The notes beneath the pieces were generated by a model. The model was not told the DNA's origin. It saw only the letters and a program-made list of their open reading frames with translations, and did not search any database. A stretch of 64,000 nucleotides of DNA. It comes from Massospora cicadina (lineage: Eukaryota; Entomophthoromycota; Entomophthoromycetes; Entomophthorales; Entomophthoraceae). Location of the stretch: NCBI GenBank assembly GCA_022478985.1, contig JAKSZP010000014.1, positions 1 to 64,000 of the forward strand, given 5' to 3'. The stretch's first letter is position 1. Every line of letters begins with the position of its first letter. Of the stretch, positions 42,879-54,093 are shown in pieces. The position numbers and the translations under genes are program-made.

Positions 42879-43200
42879 GCACCCCACCATTAATGATTTC
42901 CCTCACTCTCACTCAGTTAATTATATATATGCATAGGTGCACTCAGAATATTGTAATAGTGTATTTACTGAGTGAATTGTGGAGTTTTTGCCAAAATTGA
43001 GAGAATTAGTTAGTTGTGATGAAAGGTCAGGGAAAGATTCCTTGATAGCATTAATTGTAATGGAAAAGTTTGCCTCATCTAATCTCATCTTGAGTAACTC
43101 ATCTTGGTTCTCATCAGATTTAATCTTGTATACTAATTGATGGGCGTACAATTGAGCCACTTCCTCCACAATTTCAGGATCAATACCCTTCGTTTTGGCT
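42879..43200 (-). pseudogene. Protease N-terminal part of A
   Basis: The minus-strand frame at 42921-43169 carries LLKMRLDEANFSITINAIKE and NTLLQYSECTYAYI, homologous to the pre-protease region of B. The active site would read INGGV-P, compared with IDSGAP in B. The catalytic Asp has become Asn, and the solo LTR sits within the next codons. Confidence 0.8.
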
Positions 43201-43434
43201 CGAGTAATAGCATTTATGTCAATAAAAACAACCTAATATAGTGTATCAGCTGCTTCATCGTTTACAAAGAGGCCAGAGAAATCTATGTCATCACTCATAA
43301 TATTGGGTGGAATATGTTTAACTGTGGAACCAGATTGTTCTGTCTCTAAATCTCATGACCTTATCTAGATACTGACAATTTTCCTTCTCCTTCCCCTGGA
43401 CTGAAGTGATCTGCTCCTTTAGCTTCTTGCACTA

Positions 43435-43476
43435 ACATTGGGCGGCTACGTGTCCAGTTTTACCACACTGGTGGCA
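43435..43476 (-). pseudogene. Nucleocapsid zinc knuckle of A
   Basis: Minus-strand CHQCGKTGHVAAQC, a perfect C-x2-C-x4-H-x4-C knuckle followed by TAG. Confidence 0.85.
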
Positions 43477-44611
43477 GAATATTATAATTTTAGCTGCTTG
43501 CTTCCATACTTTGGGCTTATTCATCAACAAAACTCAATTTTTTTGCTCCTTATTCATCTTGGCGAATTTCACAGTGTTTTGATTTTCTGGATCATTTTGA
43601 AATCTCTCTTTGGGGCTTTGTGTGTCTCAATATCTTCAAATGATCCATCATTTGGATGTCATCATTTGCATTACTAACGCTGAAGCCATAGTTCTGTGTA
43701 AATCATAATAGGGCTGTAACGCTGCTTGCATCACAGTTTGGATGTCAAAATCCATTAGCATGTTTGCACTGGGCAGGATCTGCGATTCCTATCAGAATTG
43801 GTCCACTAAAGCTGCTAGGTTTCGTCTTTGTGGTATTATATCCCTATAAATTCTTACTTGTGGTTAGACATCCGCGTGATGCTTAAAAATTTTTAGCATG
43901 ATGGTTTCTTTGGCCACTTGGTAATACCAGTTGTCCCCATTCAAGTGGGATAACGCTAGATTCTGACAATCTGTGTTCAGGCAGTTCATGAAGATCAATG
44001 CCTTCTGTCAGTCACTAAAGCTGAACATTATCATCTCTAATAGTCAGAAAAATGAAGGGGTGATATCCCAATGGAAAGCAGGTAACTTTGGTGTGCTTCA
44101 AAATTCATCCATGGTTCCACTAACAGGTGTATACTGTCTGATGTCTCTAATGAACATTGGGGTGGCTTTGGGTGTCATCTCTGAATTTTCTCCAAACGAA
44201 CCAGGCATGTTTATAGGTGGATTATTCTTTCCAACTGGAGTGACAGACGTTTCATTATTGGCTTCTTTGAATCCAGATGTGCGCAGTTGCATTTAAGGTC
44301 CTCCAGTTCTTCTATATGCTTTAACTGTCTTTCTATCTTTTCAGTAAGCTGGTGAATGCGTTCTTAGTCTGCCTCTCTCTCAGTCTTCTGAAAAAGTACT
44401 TCTTTTAAAAGTTCACCTTCCTTTTGCTCCAAGGAGTTAATTTTTTCATCGTAAATATTATTGATATTTCCCATTTGGTTGACCTCTTCCTCGACCTTCA
44501 TCACTATTCTTCAAAAGCAGGAAAGTAAGCTTGTGATGCCGAATTAAGTGCGTTTTTGTTGATGGTATCAAGTTTTGTCCAAAACTTGCATAGTTTGTTC
44601 TTGTAAGGCAT
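43477..44611 (-). pseudogene. Gag of A
   Basis: Starts MPYKNKLCKFWTKLDTINKN (ATG at 44611, minus), aligned with MSYKEELQKLWAELQVVNKN of B. Then come coiled-coil pieces in shifting frames and a 64-codon stretch at 44098-44292 (TPKATPMFIRDIRQYTPV). The capsid region below it is scattered over several frames with many stops. Confidence 0.75.
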
Positions 44612-44652
44612 ATTGATTTGATATTCTTATTCAGCTCAGCTAAATTCAACTA

Positions 44653-44671
44653 CCCCACGTAGTGCGCACCA
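44653..44671 (-). other. tRNA primer-binding site of A
   Basis: Minus-strand TGGTGCGCACTACGTGGGG directly inside the 5' LTR, a variant of the site in B and C. Confidence 0.7.
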
Positions 44672-44672
44672 A

Positions 44673-45783
44673 TCACAAAATTTGGGAGCCTGAACCCTTG
44701 ATTGAGTTTTAATTGTTAAGTTTGGAAAACTGATTCCTTGATCTAAATAATGATCGCTTTAGCTCCCTTCATTCAACTTGCACAGGTTTCTTGAATGTGC
44801 GTTGTTCAATTTGATAGTATGAAATAATGGGCAATTTTAGTATGAGTACTACTGATATAGTTGATCTCATATCCAGAATAATGATTAGGTCCAACGCCAA
44901 CCTGGTGCTTGTCCTAAGATCATTTTCTTCTGAAATGGTAGGGACTTCTTTCCTATTCTGTCTGGTAGAACTTAACCTAGGGTAAGGTTCAGAGGTTCTT
45001 CTTCCTTCTTGTCACGCCAAGTCTGCAGAGATCAGCAATAATATAGACAAAGGATCGTCTTCTCCTTCTTTCTCTTATTTAAGCAAAAATTTAAAATATA
45101 AACTATAGATACTGTATATTCAATTAGAGCTAATTTTATCTGCTTTATTATAAAAAAGTTAAGGGGATTTTATAAGGAATTTGGTGCATAACTCTTTGGT
45201 TGGCACCTCAATTGAGAACGGCGGCCATCATAAGAATTAACCATCCAATGTCACGTGAAACAATGATCTTCCTCATTATATGCTTGGGTCCTCTCCCCTA
45301 CTTGATTGCAACCTCTTCTGAGTTGAAATGAGAACGTGTCCCAACGTCTTCACTCAACTCCCATTGAATTTATCCTTATCTGGTAACAATCTGCTTAGGT
45401 AATGGGATTCTTACCCATAAGTATAAGATTGCGTTCCAGGAAAGGTTAACTTATAAGTTGTTACTATGACAGTTGGCATTACTCTCCAGAAACTTAAAAA
45501 CCCCTTTAGTCAATTCGCAACTAGACCTGATTGACTCCAACAAGTCAATTAAGTTTATAATAAATTAAAACTGACCTCAAATCGCTTGCTTATTTTGGGG
45601 TTCATCCCCAATAAACACTCATAAATCTGGCAGATTATTAATTTTCTAAGGTATATCTCTACAAATAATAGTTATTGTATAAGTAATTGATAACTTTATT
45701 ATCCACTAGCGAAATGGATCTTCTAGTGGACCAGCAAATTAATTGTAATAGATGAAGCTGGGCAATGTGGCAAAAATCCAACA
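44673..45783 (-). repeat. 5' LTR of A
   Basis: 1111 bp, minus-strand start TGTTGGATTTTTGCC. The inner end is eroded (TGTGA instead of a CA end). It serves as the uninterrupted reference for the 3' LTR. Confidence 0.9.
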
Positions 45784-47167
45784 TATGCCCTGTCCTATCT
45801 GACTTGGACCTAGCGCAGATTAAGCATTGCTCAATCCAGGTGGGAACTTCCTTTGGTAGTACATTCCAATCATACCCATGCTCAATAAAGTTAATGCACT
45901 TCCTATTGCCAGGATGCCCCTAATTGTAGGAGAACACGATGTTCCCTTATGACGCGGGAACGCAGCTCAGAATGAACCCATACCTTGTTGCAAAAATATA
46001 TTACCCTACCCTTTTTGAATACCATCTACAAGGCTTTATCAGCATCAATCTTCGCCAGGAGGTCTCGTACTTCAGGATCAGTAGACTGGGATTACAAAAC
46101 AGCATCCAGGAGAGAACCGTCATTATTAAAGAGATATCCGGACTGGGTCATATGGAGTAACTTCAGTCCCTGGAACAGAAGGAGTATCAGGGGGTAACAA
46201 CATCCAAGGTTGAACCCTCATTGACAGGGGCTTCCAGCTCTAAGGGAGTATCAGGGATACTGGGTTGTGTGGACTTACAGGATTTGGCTTTGAATTTTAG
46301 TTTTAGATTTATTTTTAGGTTGTGGTTTGGATTTGGCCTTAGGAGTTGGGGTGGGCGACATAACCACAGCAACGGATGGAGGTGGCGGATCAATTACTTG
46401 TTCAAGGAGATTTACTGTGATTAATTTCGAGTCCATATCTACATTGGGGCCCATTGGGGATGCGCGGCTCAATGTATCAGGTAAAATATGGGCGGTCCAT
46501 TTGACAAACTCATACTTGAAATTAAAACTCAAAAGGGCACAATGAGTTCTGGTCTACCTGAGAGCGAGCTTCTGAGGTTTTCACAAATAAGTGAGCAACT
46601 TGTGTTCTGTGCGAACAACCACAGTGTGCTTGGCCCCCTGTAGCAGGTACAGTTAATGCATCAGGGACAAAGAAACCGCCGCCAACACTATATCATAATT
46701 GGACCACTCTTTCTCTGTGGCGCTGAACTTCCTTGAGAAGTTAGCCACCAGGTGTTCACGCCCCTCATGTTCTTGCAGAAGTACAGCCCCACTGCAGTGC
46801 CAAAGGCATCGCAAGATACAATGAATGGTTTATCTTCATGAGCATGGAGAAGAATAGGGTAGTGGTGAGAACCTCCTTTATTACCTCAAATGCCTGCTGG
46901 CATTCTGGATTTCAAACAAATGGGGCATTTTTACCAGTGAGGAGGTGAAGGGGTGTGGCCAGCTCCAAAATAGCTGGTGAGAACTCTTTAAGTAAAGAAA
47001 TGAACATAAGAAGCTCTGCAGTTGCTTCTGTGTTACTGGGATGGCCATGAGCATATAGATTCTTTTTGGAAGGCGCAATGGCACACACGTCCTTTGAAAT
47101 CAAGTTACCTAGGAACTGAGCTTCATTTTGTAAAATTCACATTTTAGAGTTTGGCAACAAGTCCAGC
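45784..47167 (-). pseudogene. D: RT end, RNase H, linker and integrase start
   Basis: From high to low: RT thumb (near 46880-47100, NTEATAELLMFISLLKEFSP), RNase H (LLQEHEGREH-type phrase near 46760), FNFKYEFVKWTAHILPDTLS (46480-46532), the Pro/Lys linker PTPKAKSKPQPKNKSKTK (46290-46345), and the start of the integrase zinc-binding region toward 45784. The order matches E exactly. Stops and frameshifts throughout. Confidence 0.82.
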
Positions 47168-48124
47168 TGTCAGAATTCCAGATGACCATAAAATCTAACC
47201 TTTTAACTGAATAACAGATTTGATGATTAAGTTAAATTATATAGGATTGGCAACAGCGGCCAATTTGTAGGATTATCATCAGGCATCATCCCCAATGATA
47301 TTAGAGGTCGCCACCTAATGAAATAATTGTCGAGAATCATCCCAGATGATATTTGAGACCGCCAACTGAAGATATTATTGTCACGCATCATTCCCAATGA
47401 AATCAAGCAGTAATTCAATGTGGGAATAACACCCAATAGTTGAATTTTAGGGAATTGTTTAGAGCGGAATGGATTGGAGTCATCAGAAACTACCAAAACG
47501 TTTGAACGCAAGAGGAAGAGTAGAATTGTCATCAGCAAAACAATTGTTTTTTTGTCCCTAATGCCAATTGTTTAGTTGCCAAACACCCAAGGATTATGCT
47601 GCCTAAGAAACTTAAGGCAACGGTACCCAATGAGATTCAGTGCCTAACACTTGAGAGTCAAACCAGTATAGGAGCACAAATAATTCCCAGCAGACAACTG
47701 AAAAGTTGCGTGCGATTCTAACTATAAAACCCTCAAATTATTCCCTAATAAAGGCAGATTCAAACTTGATATCAACTAAGTTGTTTTAACATTGGTTGTT
47801 TTAACATTACTATTAAGAGAAGAGTGAAAGGATCAGATATCTTTAGGTTGTTACTATCAAGCCTCTGCTTGGCTCTGCGAGAAGAGAATAGGGAAAGTGT
47901 TCCCTACCAGTACCAGAACGTCTTCAAAACGAAGAAGCACCTCTTTAGCGTTGGACAATACTCTCAATGTGGCTTTTGGGCAATCAACAATAATAAAAGT
48001 CTTCATACTATTATTGCCCCAGTCTATCAATTTAAATCAAATAATCAAAGCAAGAATCCACGAATTTGTGCAGTTGAAATCTAGGGCCAGAAACGAGCAA
48101 CCAACTAAGCCCAAGATTTTAACA
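47168..48124 (+). repeat. 5' LTR of B
   Basis: 957 bp, TGTCAGAATT to TTTTAACA. It contains four or so repeats of a CATCATCCCCAATGATATT-like phrase (47280-47400). Matches 51203-52157. Confidence 0.92.
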
Positions 48125-48125
48125 T

Positions 48126-48144
48126 TGGTGCTCACTACAGGGGG
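48126..48144 (+). other. tRNA primer-binding site of B
   Basis: TGGTGCTCACTACAGGGGG, one base after the LTR. Confidence 0.78.
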
Positions 48145-48174
48145 TAGTTGAGTTGTCAAAAAACCAATTTAACG

Positions 48175-48612
48175 ATGTCTTATAAGGAAGAGCTTCAGAA
48201 GCTCTGGGCAGAGCTACAGGTCGTCAATAAAAATGTACTCAGCTTGGCATCTCAATCCAATGTTATTACCTTAGAGGAGCATATGATCAAGGCAGAAGAG
48301 ATGCTCAAACAATTAGGAATGGTGAATAACGACCTGTGTGAAAAAGTTTCCTATTTGAAGCGGAAAGAGGGCGAATTTGTCAAAGAAATTTTATTTAAAA
48401 AAACTGAATGGGAAGAAGATCAAGAACGCAACTGGAGGTTTCATGAGGAGATGGCAAAAATGAGCAAGCATATAAAGGAATTGGAAAAACACAAATGTGA
48501 GTGTGAACAATTTGAGGAAAATGAGGCTGAAGAAAAGGCATGTGAAATTCCAATTGGGAGACTTCTCCGCCCTGAAATATGCCTAAACCATTCGCTGGTA
48601 TGTCAGAAATGA
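48175..48612 (+). CDS. Gag N-terminal part of B, coiled coil
   Basis: An intact 145-codon frame from the first ATG after the primer site (MSYKEELQKLWAEL). It is almost wholly helical and charged, with heptad-like spacing (LEEHMIKAEEMLKQLG, EEMAKMSKHIKELEKHKC) up to an acidic end. A coiled-coil matrix segment is plausible for particle assembly. A has a broken homologue at 44611. The frame ends before the capsid, which continues in another frame from 48608. Confidence 0.7.
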   Translation: MSYKEELQKLWAELQVVNKNVLSLASQSNVITLEEHMIKAEEMLKQLGMVNNDLCEKVSYLKRKEGEFVKEILFKKTEWEEDQERNWRFHEEMAKMSKHIKELEKHKCECEQFEENEAEEKACEIPIGRLLRPEICLNHSLVCQK

Positions 48613-49470
48613 CTCCAAAAACCACTCATATGGCTTCTCAAGTAGCTGGACCAGGATCTTCTATAAGCGGAGCAACTGAGGATTTTTGAAATATGCTGAA
48701 ATTGCCCACCTTTCACCAGGATAATGCGCTGGCGTTTTTACGCCTATCTGAGATGACCATGTTTGGCTGAGCAGACCGTTAAAAAGCAGTGACTGTAATG
48801 AGCTGCCTTAGCACTGACTGCCAAAGTCTGGTGCTATCTCACCTCGATGGGGACAATTGGTCATATGCGGAAGCAAAAGCAGCCATTATGTTGGAGTTTA
48901 GAAGCCCTACTCAGATGGTGAATTGTAAACAAGAGTTCATGGGTATCCAATTACTCAAAGATGAGACCCTGGCTAGTTTCGATGACCAGTTTTACCAAGA
49001 AGCCCAGATCTTGGCAGGAGCAAGTGTTAACTGACTTCGATGCATGCATAGCCATGAAGTCGGCACTTTGTCCCTACCAAAAATTTCATCAGATTATGGT
49101 GGTGGCGCTAGTGACTCAAACAACAACCTCTAAGATGGTGGATCATCAGAAGATGCTTGGAGCCACGTTTGATGCTCCCAATCGCAATTTTAAAGTAATT
49201 TAAACAAAGGATAAAAATATTGTCAAATTTGCCAAACCATATAAAGAATCTGAAAGTCAAGTTGTGATGGTAAATAAACCCAAAGTTCAAAAACGAGTGG
49301 ACAAATCGCCAATCCGCTGTTTCCAATGCAGGAAGTCAGGCCATGTAATTTATTAGTGTTGGGAAAGAAAGCTGAATGATCAGATTAATCTTATTCAAAC
49401 CCAAGAAACTGGTTCAGATTTGGGAAAAGGATCAGCAGTCTAGATCAGGGACGTTCTAGTACTGCTGATA
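48608..49470 (+). pseudogene. Capsid and nucleocapsid of B
   Basis: MTPKTTHMASQVAGPGSS starts the capsid linker. LPTFHQDNALAFLRLSEMTM, LDGDNWSYAEAKAAIMLEF and LKDETLASFDDQFYQEAQIL (48789-49034) form the helical Gag capsid. The zinc knuckle at about 49318-49362 reads CFQCRKSGHVIY-stop-C, so a TAG lies inside the knuckle itself. Several other stops. Confidence 0.8.
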
Positions 49471-49706
49471 AACCTGTCCCGTCTGATATAATGAATGAGG
49501 AAATTGATATCTTTGACCTATTTGTGGATGATGACTCACCAGATCCGCTCCATCAGGGAGTTAACATGGATGTTAATGCGATAACTCAATCCAAAGTGAA
49601 GGGGATTGATCCCAAAATTGTTAATGAGGTCACTCGACCCTATGTATGACAGTTAGTGGAAAAATTTAGATCTGCTAAGAGCCCTGAAGACTTAATCAAA
49701 ATATAG

Positions 49707-50330
49707 TTGGATGAGGCGAACGTTTCTTTACCTATCAGTGCAATCAAGGAGTCGTGCCCTGATTTATCCACTCAAATAATCCACACACTTGATTCAGCAG
49801 ATAAGGCTGCTATCCATTCAGTAAATACTTTATTGCAGTACTCAGAGTGTACCTATGTCAATATTCTAGTCAATAGGGTAAGAGTGCGAGCCATAATTGA
49901 TAGTGGAGCGCCAATCAACATCATTTCCACCAAAAAAGTGAAACGTATGAAGATCTCGCTGGATTTGGAGCATTGAAAAGAGTATGGAACGGCTGGACCA
50001 GACGTTACCATCTCATGTGGAGCCTATAGTGCGATACCACTTCAGTTTGGATCATTGATGGTATCAGCTCCCGCCATAGTGCTTGCCAATCCAAACTATG
50101 ATATAATTATTGGGACGGAGTTCTTGAGGAAGTATGTAGTGAAATGTGATTTTGAAGAAAACACCCTGATGATATTGGGGCAGACGTTGCCTTTGGTGTA
50201 CCAGCAGAAGGGAGAAATACCGCTGAGAAAGAGGAATAATTTTGTCAATTTAATTTATAGTGATGGTATTATACCCATTTGCTATAAACTAGTCAAACGA
50301 AAATGGATGACCAGAATTGACCTACGTTGA
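49707..50330 (+). pseudogene. Aspartic protease of B
   Basis: The active site AIIDSGAPINIISTK (Asp codon 49899-49901) is intact. The domain is broken by a TGA at 49974-49976 and resumes with EYGTAGPDVTISCGAY and YDIIIGTEFLRKYVV, the psi-loop region. The linker follows to 50330, where homology jumps directly to the integrase C-terminus. Confidence 0.85.
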
Positions 50331-50527
50331 AAGAATACCATGTGGGCAATAGGGTAACCTATTGCAATACTCATGGGTTTGGGAGGAAAAATAAGTTGGA
50401 CGCCCTATGGATGGGACTATATGAAATTTTCACCAAGTCAGCAAATGATGCCTATACAATCAAGAATACTGAAGATGATCACATAGTCAATAGAGTCTAC
50501 TCAAAATACTTAAAGTATAGGACTTAA
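50327..50527 (+). pseudogene. Integrase C-terminus of B, joined after a deletion
   Basis: KEYHVGNRVTYCNTHGFGRK and LWMGLYEIFTKSANDAY are homologous to 38322-38546 in A. It begins only a few bases after the protease linker, so roughly 2-3 kb (RT, RNase H, integrase core) has been lost between. Confidence 0.8.
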
Positions 50528-50678
50528 AAGAAAAAAATAATGGGAAAAATATAATAAAAAAATCATGAAAATATAAAAAGATAAAAAATGATGCATAAAA
50601 ATATATTAAGAAAAAAATATTAAGAATTAACTTTAATTTGAGCAGTGATACATCTAGTGAAATTCCTACCTACTAAGC

Positions 50679-51100
50679 GTGAAGGAAGGGATAGTGACAG
50701 GCACAAGTACTGAGCGATTGGCAGGATCAGGATGGGCTGAAACTAGAACCTCCAGAATATTCCTTATCAACAAAATGTTGAAAACTGTCCTAGGGTTTGT
50801 ACAGGTGGCAAGGTGCCAATGGAACCTATCCTGGGGTTTGTACAGGTGGCAAAGTGCCAACAAGACCCATCCTGGGGTTTGTACAGGTGGCAAGGTGCCA
50901 ATGAGACCCATCCTGGGGTTTGTACAGGTGGACCAGTTGGTCTTTCAGCAAAGGATGCGAAGATGGGGCTGGCGTGGCATGATGTTTCAGGAACCATGCT
51001 CAATAAGAGGTGGCAATGGGTAGCAACCAAGGATATGAAGTCATCAAAAACCGAGCAGAGCATATGGGCGTTGAGTGCAGACAGAGATGCACTCCGCTGA
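50679..51100 (+). pseudogene. Post-integrase tail of B
   Basis: A frame of 114 codons from 50679 carries GSGWAETRTSRIFLINK; after the 41-bp repeats a second frame reads KMGLAWHDVSGTMLNKRWQW. The latter resembles the tail of A near 37640-37700. Because 41 is not a multiple of three, the repeats rotate the frame. Confidence 0.45.
50793..50931 (+). repeat. 41-bp tandem repeat, 3.4 copies
   Basis: GGGTTTGTACAGGTGG starts units at 50793, 50834, 50875 and 50916. Each complete unit is 41 bp with few differences, and the last is partial. Confidence 0.93.
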
Positions 51101-51202
51101 GGACATAGAGATATGAAAAACCAAATATGAGCTCAAGCTAAGGCGGCTTCCATCCCAAAGGGTTCTATCCTCCATTGGATAATCTGGTCAAGAGGGGGAA
51201 TA

Positions 51203-52157
51203 TGTCAGAATTTCAGATGACCACACAATTTGTCCTTTCAACCAATTAATAGATTTGACAATTAAGTTATAATCATACAGGATTTGCAACAGCAGCCAAT
51301 TGATGGGATTATCATTGGGCATCATCCCCAATGATATTAGAGATCGACAACTAATGAAATTATCGTTGGGCATCATCCCCAATGATATTTGAGGCCGCCA
51401 ACTGAAGTGATTATTATTTGGCATCATCTCTGACAAAATCAAGCAATAATTTGATATGGGAATAACACCTAGTAGTTGAATTGTAGGGAATAATTCAGAG
51501 TGGAATGGATTGGAGTTGTCAGAAACTACCAAAACATTTGAAAGCCGTTGGAAGAGTAGAATCTCATCAACTGAAACAATTGGTTTTAAGTCCCTAATAC
51601 CAATTGTTTGGTCACTGAACACCTGAGGAATACACTGGCTAAGAATCTCAAGACAACGGTACCCAATGAGATTCAGTGCCTAACACTTGAGGGTCAAACC
51701 AGTATAGGAGCACAAATAGTTTCCAGCAGACAGCTGAAAAGTTGTGTGCGATTCTAACTATAAAAACCCCAAATTTACTAATAAAGGCAGATTCAAACTT
51801 GATATTAACTAAGTTGTTTTAACATTGGTTGTTTTAATATTACTATTAAGAGAAGAGTGAAAGGATCAGATATCCTTAGGTTGTTACTATCAAGCCTCTG
51901 CTTGGCTCTGCGAGAAGAGAATAGGGAAAGTGTTCCCTACCAGTACCAGAACGTCTTCAAAACGAAGAAGCACCTATTTAGCATTGGACTTTTCACTCAA
52001 AGTGACTTTTGGGCAATCAACAATAATAATAGTCTTCATACTTTAATTGCCCCAGTCTATCAATTTAAATCAAATATTCAACGCAAGAATCCACGAATCT
52101 ATGCAGTTGAAATCTAGGGCCAGAAATGAGCAACCAACCAAGCCCAAGATTTTAACA
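51203..52157 (+). repeat. 3' LTR of B
   Basis: 955 bp, TGTCAGAATT to TTTTAACA. Preceded by the polypurine tract AAGAGGGGGAA (51190-51200). Confidence 0.92.
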
Positions 52158-53279
52158 TTAGCCTTTTGGAGTGCAGCTGCTACAACCACCAAATCCTTTG
52201 CGTGCTGCTCTTCATTGGGAGAATGGATTAAGATAACGTCCACATAAGCAATAGCGCAAGAGAATCTAAGATCCCCTAGGACAACAGAATTTTGGCGCTA
52301 AAACACAGCTGGTGCGTTTTTAATCCAAAGGGCACAACTTTAAGCTGGTAAATACCATACCAGGTGTAAATTGCAGTCAGACACTACTTGCCAGCCTTAA
52401 CCCGCACCTGATGGAAAGCGCTCACCAGATCAAGTTTGGAGAACACCTTTGAGTTAAATATTGCTTGGGAATTCGCTGCATCCAAGGGCAAAGGGTATGA
52501 ATCAGGGACTGTCACATTATTAAAGTGTCCATAATCTATGCATGGTCTTAAAGTACAATCTGGCTTCTGGGAGAAGACCACAGGAGAGGACACATAAGAG
52601 GATTTCTTGGCCATCCACCCCCTCATCACTATATCATCAATCCACATCTTTAAAGCCTGGTCTTCTGCCGCAGTTTAGGGATATATGTGACAGTTGATTT
52701 TGATTAGATCCACTGTTAACTGGAAACTCAGATCAAATTCTGAGTGATTAGGAAGCTTATTGACTTCTTCTATTTCAAAAGCTGACTTGAATGGAACGAG
52801 GTCAAGCAGCAAAGTAGGAAGCTCAGGCACAATATCTGTGGAGGAGTATTCTATGGTAGCCTCTAGTGCACTGCGTGTTGCAGGGTGGGAAGAAAGGGAT
52901 TTCATCTGAGTGAGCATTGGAGGATAATGCGACCAAATTCCGCTCTAAGTCAATACTCACTTACTGGCGGCGCCCCAACCTACTCCCAAAATCACTGGTA
53001 ACAAAATTCTGGGATTGCCGCGAAGTGTGCCATAAACTCATATATGTGGGTCACAAAGCGCAATGGTTTACATAGAGGGAGTGTAAGTATAGAAACGCTT
53101 GATGCCCCAATACAGGCGAACCTGAGGTGACTGCAAGATCTAAAGCTTGCACTGCCTTAAGATCAATTTAATTCCCTGAAGCACCAGTATTCAATAAGGC
53201 CATTACAGTCACCATTCGATGCCCTACATGAATTTAATTGGGTAACAGGACTTATGCAGGATTTATGGTATACAACTCT
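52158..53279 (-). pseudogene. RT and protease of D
   Basis: Minus-strand RT: SSPVVFSQKPDCTLRPCIDY, then VFSKLDLVSAFHQVRVKAGK (52384-52647), and further down the active-site loop YVDV (52235-52246) in place of YxDD. The pre-RT linker with TDIVPELPTLLLDL lies at 52675-52917. The protease site reads ALLNTGASGN-stop near 53170-53205, with the catalytic Asp changed to Asn. Same order as E. Confidence 0.88.
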
Positions 53280-54050
53280 TTAATGGGAGAAAATGGTTTT
53301 TCCAGATGAGGTAGCCCTGGTGGGGTTGCGCACCCTGCCTTCCCCATCAGTAATTTGAGTGAGCACAGCAGCAGCCTTGGCATAAGACAAAGATGCAGAC
53401 GTAGGATCTTCAGGGTCAGATAAGGGGCGCAATTTTAAAAGATCATAATAAATGGGATTAGTGTGACGCTTCTCCTCCATCTGCTCAACAGCTGCGATGT
53501 GGGAAGTAGTGAGAGCTGGGTCTTCTGGTTCTATGCCGATTATCGCCTTATCAACGGGTCAATTGAAATATCCTGGAGTGGAAAAATACTCCAGTTTAGG
53601 ACTGGTCCAGGTGAACCATTATAACCCTTCAGAACCCTGTGGGGGGATAGCGCCAGCCTCAGTGTGATAACCTAGGCCAATGTTGTAAGGGGGTAACTAC
53701 ATATGCTTGTACTCTATCACACCTTGTGCATTTACAGGGGCAATGGGTGCAATAGTCAGTAGCGTGGGGTTCACCCCTACCAAACCGTTTACCATTCTAT
53801 TGCTTTTTTCTCCTAAGTTGACAAGTTTCAACACCTGGCCGTGGCCTAACGTGAGCAAACTAAGGGGGCCACAAACTCTGGTTGTTTACAGTGAGGTGAG
53901 GGCGATGAAGGGGTTGTGGTCTGTGCTGCACAAGCGGATAGGACCTGATGTATGATTGTAATAAGAAGATTCCGTGGACAACAGCTAGGGAGCATTTTTA
54001 AAACGAAAAATACACTTATATTTGTGACAGAGTCGTTCAAATTCAAGAAT
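53280..54050 (-). pseudogene. Gag-position protein of D
   Basis: Pieces homologous to 20626-21306 of E: CAAQTTTPSSPSPHCKQPEF (53860-53930) and KRHTNPIYYDLLKLRPLSDP (53410-53475), with stops and frameshifts between. It lacks a zinc knuckle, like E. Confidence 0.6.
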
Positions 54051-54080
54051 TTTTGAACCAACTGCACATTTTTATTATTA

Positions 54081-54093
54081 GGTTGGGTTATAA
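54081..54093 (-). other. Primer site of D, self-priming type
   Basis: Minus-strand TTATAACCCAACC, identical to that of E. The LTR partner at 54337-54346 now matches 8 of 10 bases. Confidence 0.55.

Larger units (their letters stand above)
34278..45783 (-). mobile_element. Ty3/gypsy element A, with three inserts
   Basis: LTRs 34278-37429 (interrupted) and 44673-45783 enclose gag, protease, RT, RNase H and integrase on the minus strand. Outer flanks TCTGC (34273-34277) and TATGC (45784-45788) form a target duplication with one mismatch in the integrase of D. Inside A lie a LINE-like element, a tiny poly(A) insert and an S1 solo LTR. Net length is about 8.3 kb. Confidence 0.92.
47168..52157 (+). 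mobile_element. Ty3/gypsy element B, internally deleted
   Basis: LTRs 47168-48124 and 51203-52157 flank gag, protease and integrase C-terminus, but RT, RNase H and the integrase core are absent. Flanks CCAGC (47163-47167) and TTAGC (52158-52162) differ by two C-to-T changes. The uninterrupted sister E reads CCAGCTTTCTGG at the matching RT position, which supports the call. It interrupts the RT of D. Confidence 0.9.

Noticed and set aside
50793..50931. CRISPR-like array
   Set aside because: Units are directly adjacent with no unique spacers and lie inside a retrotransposon of a eukaryotic genome.
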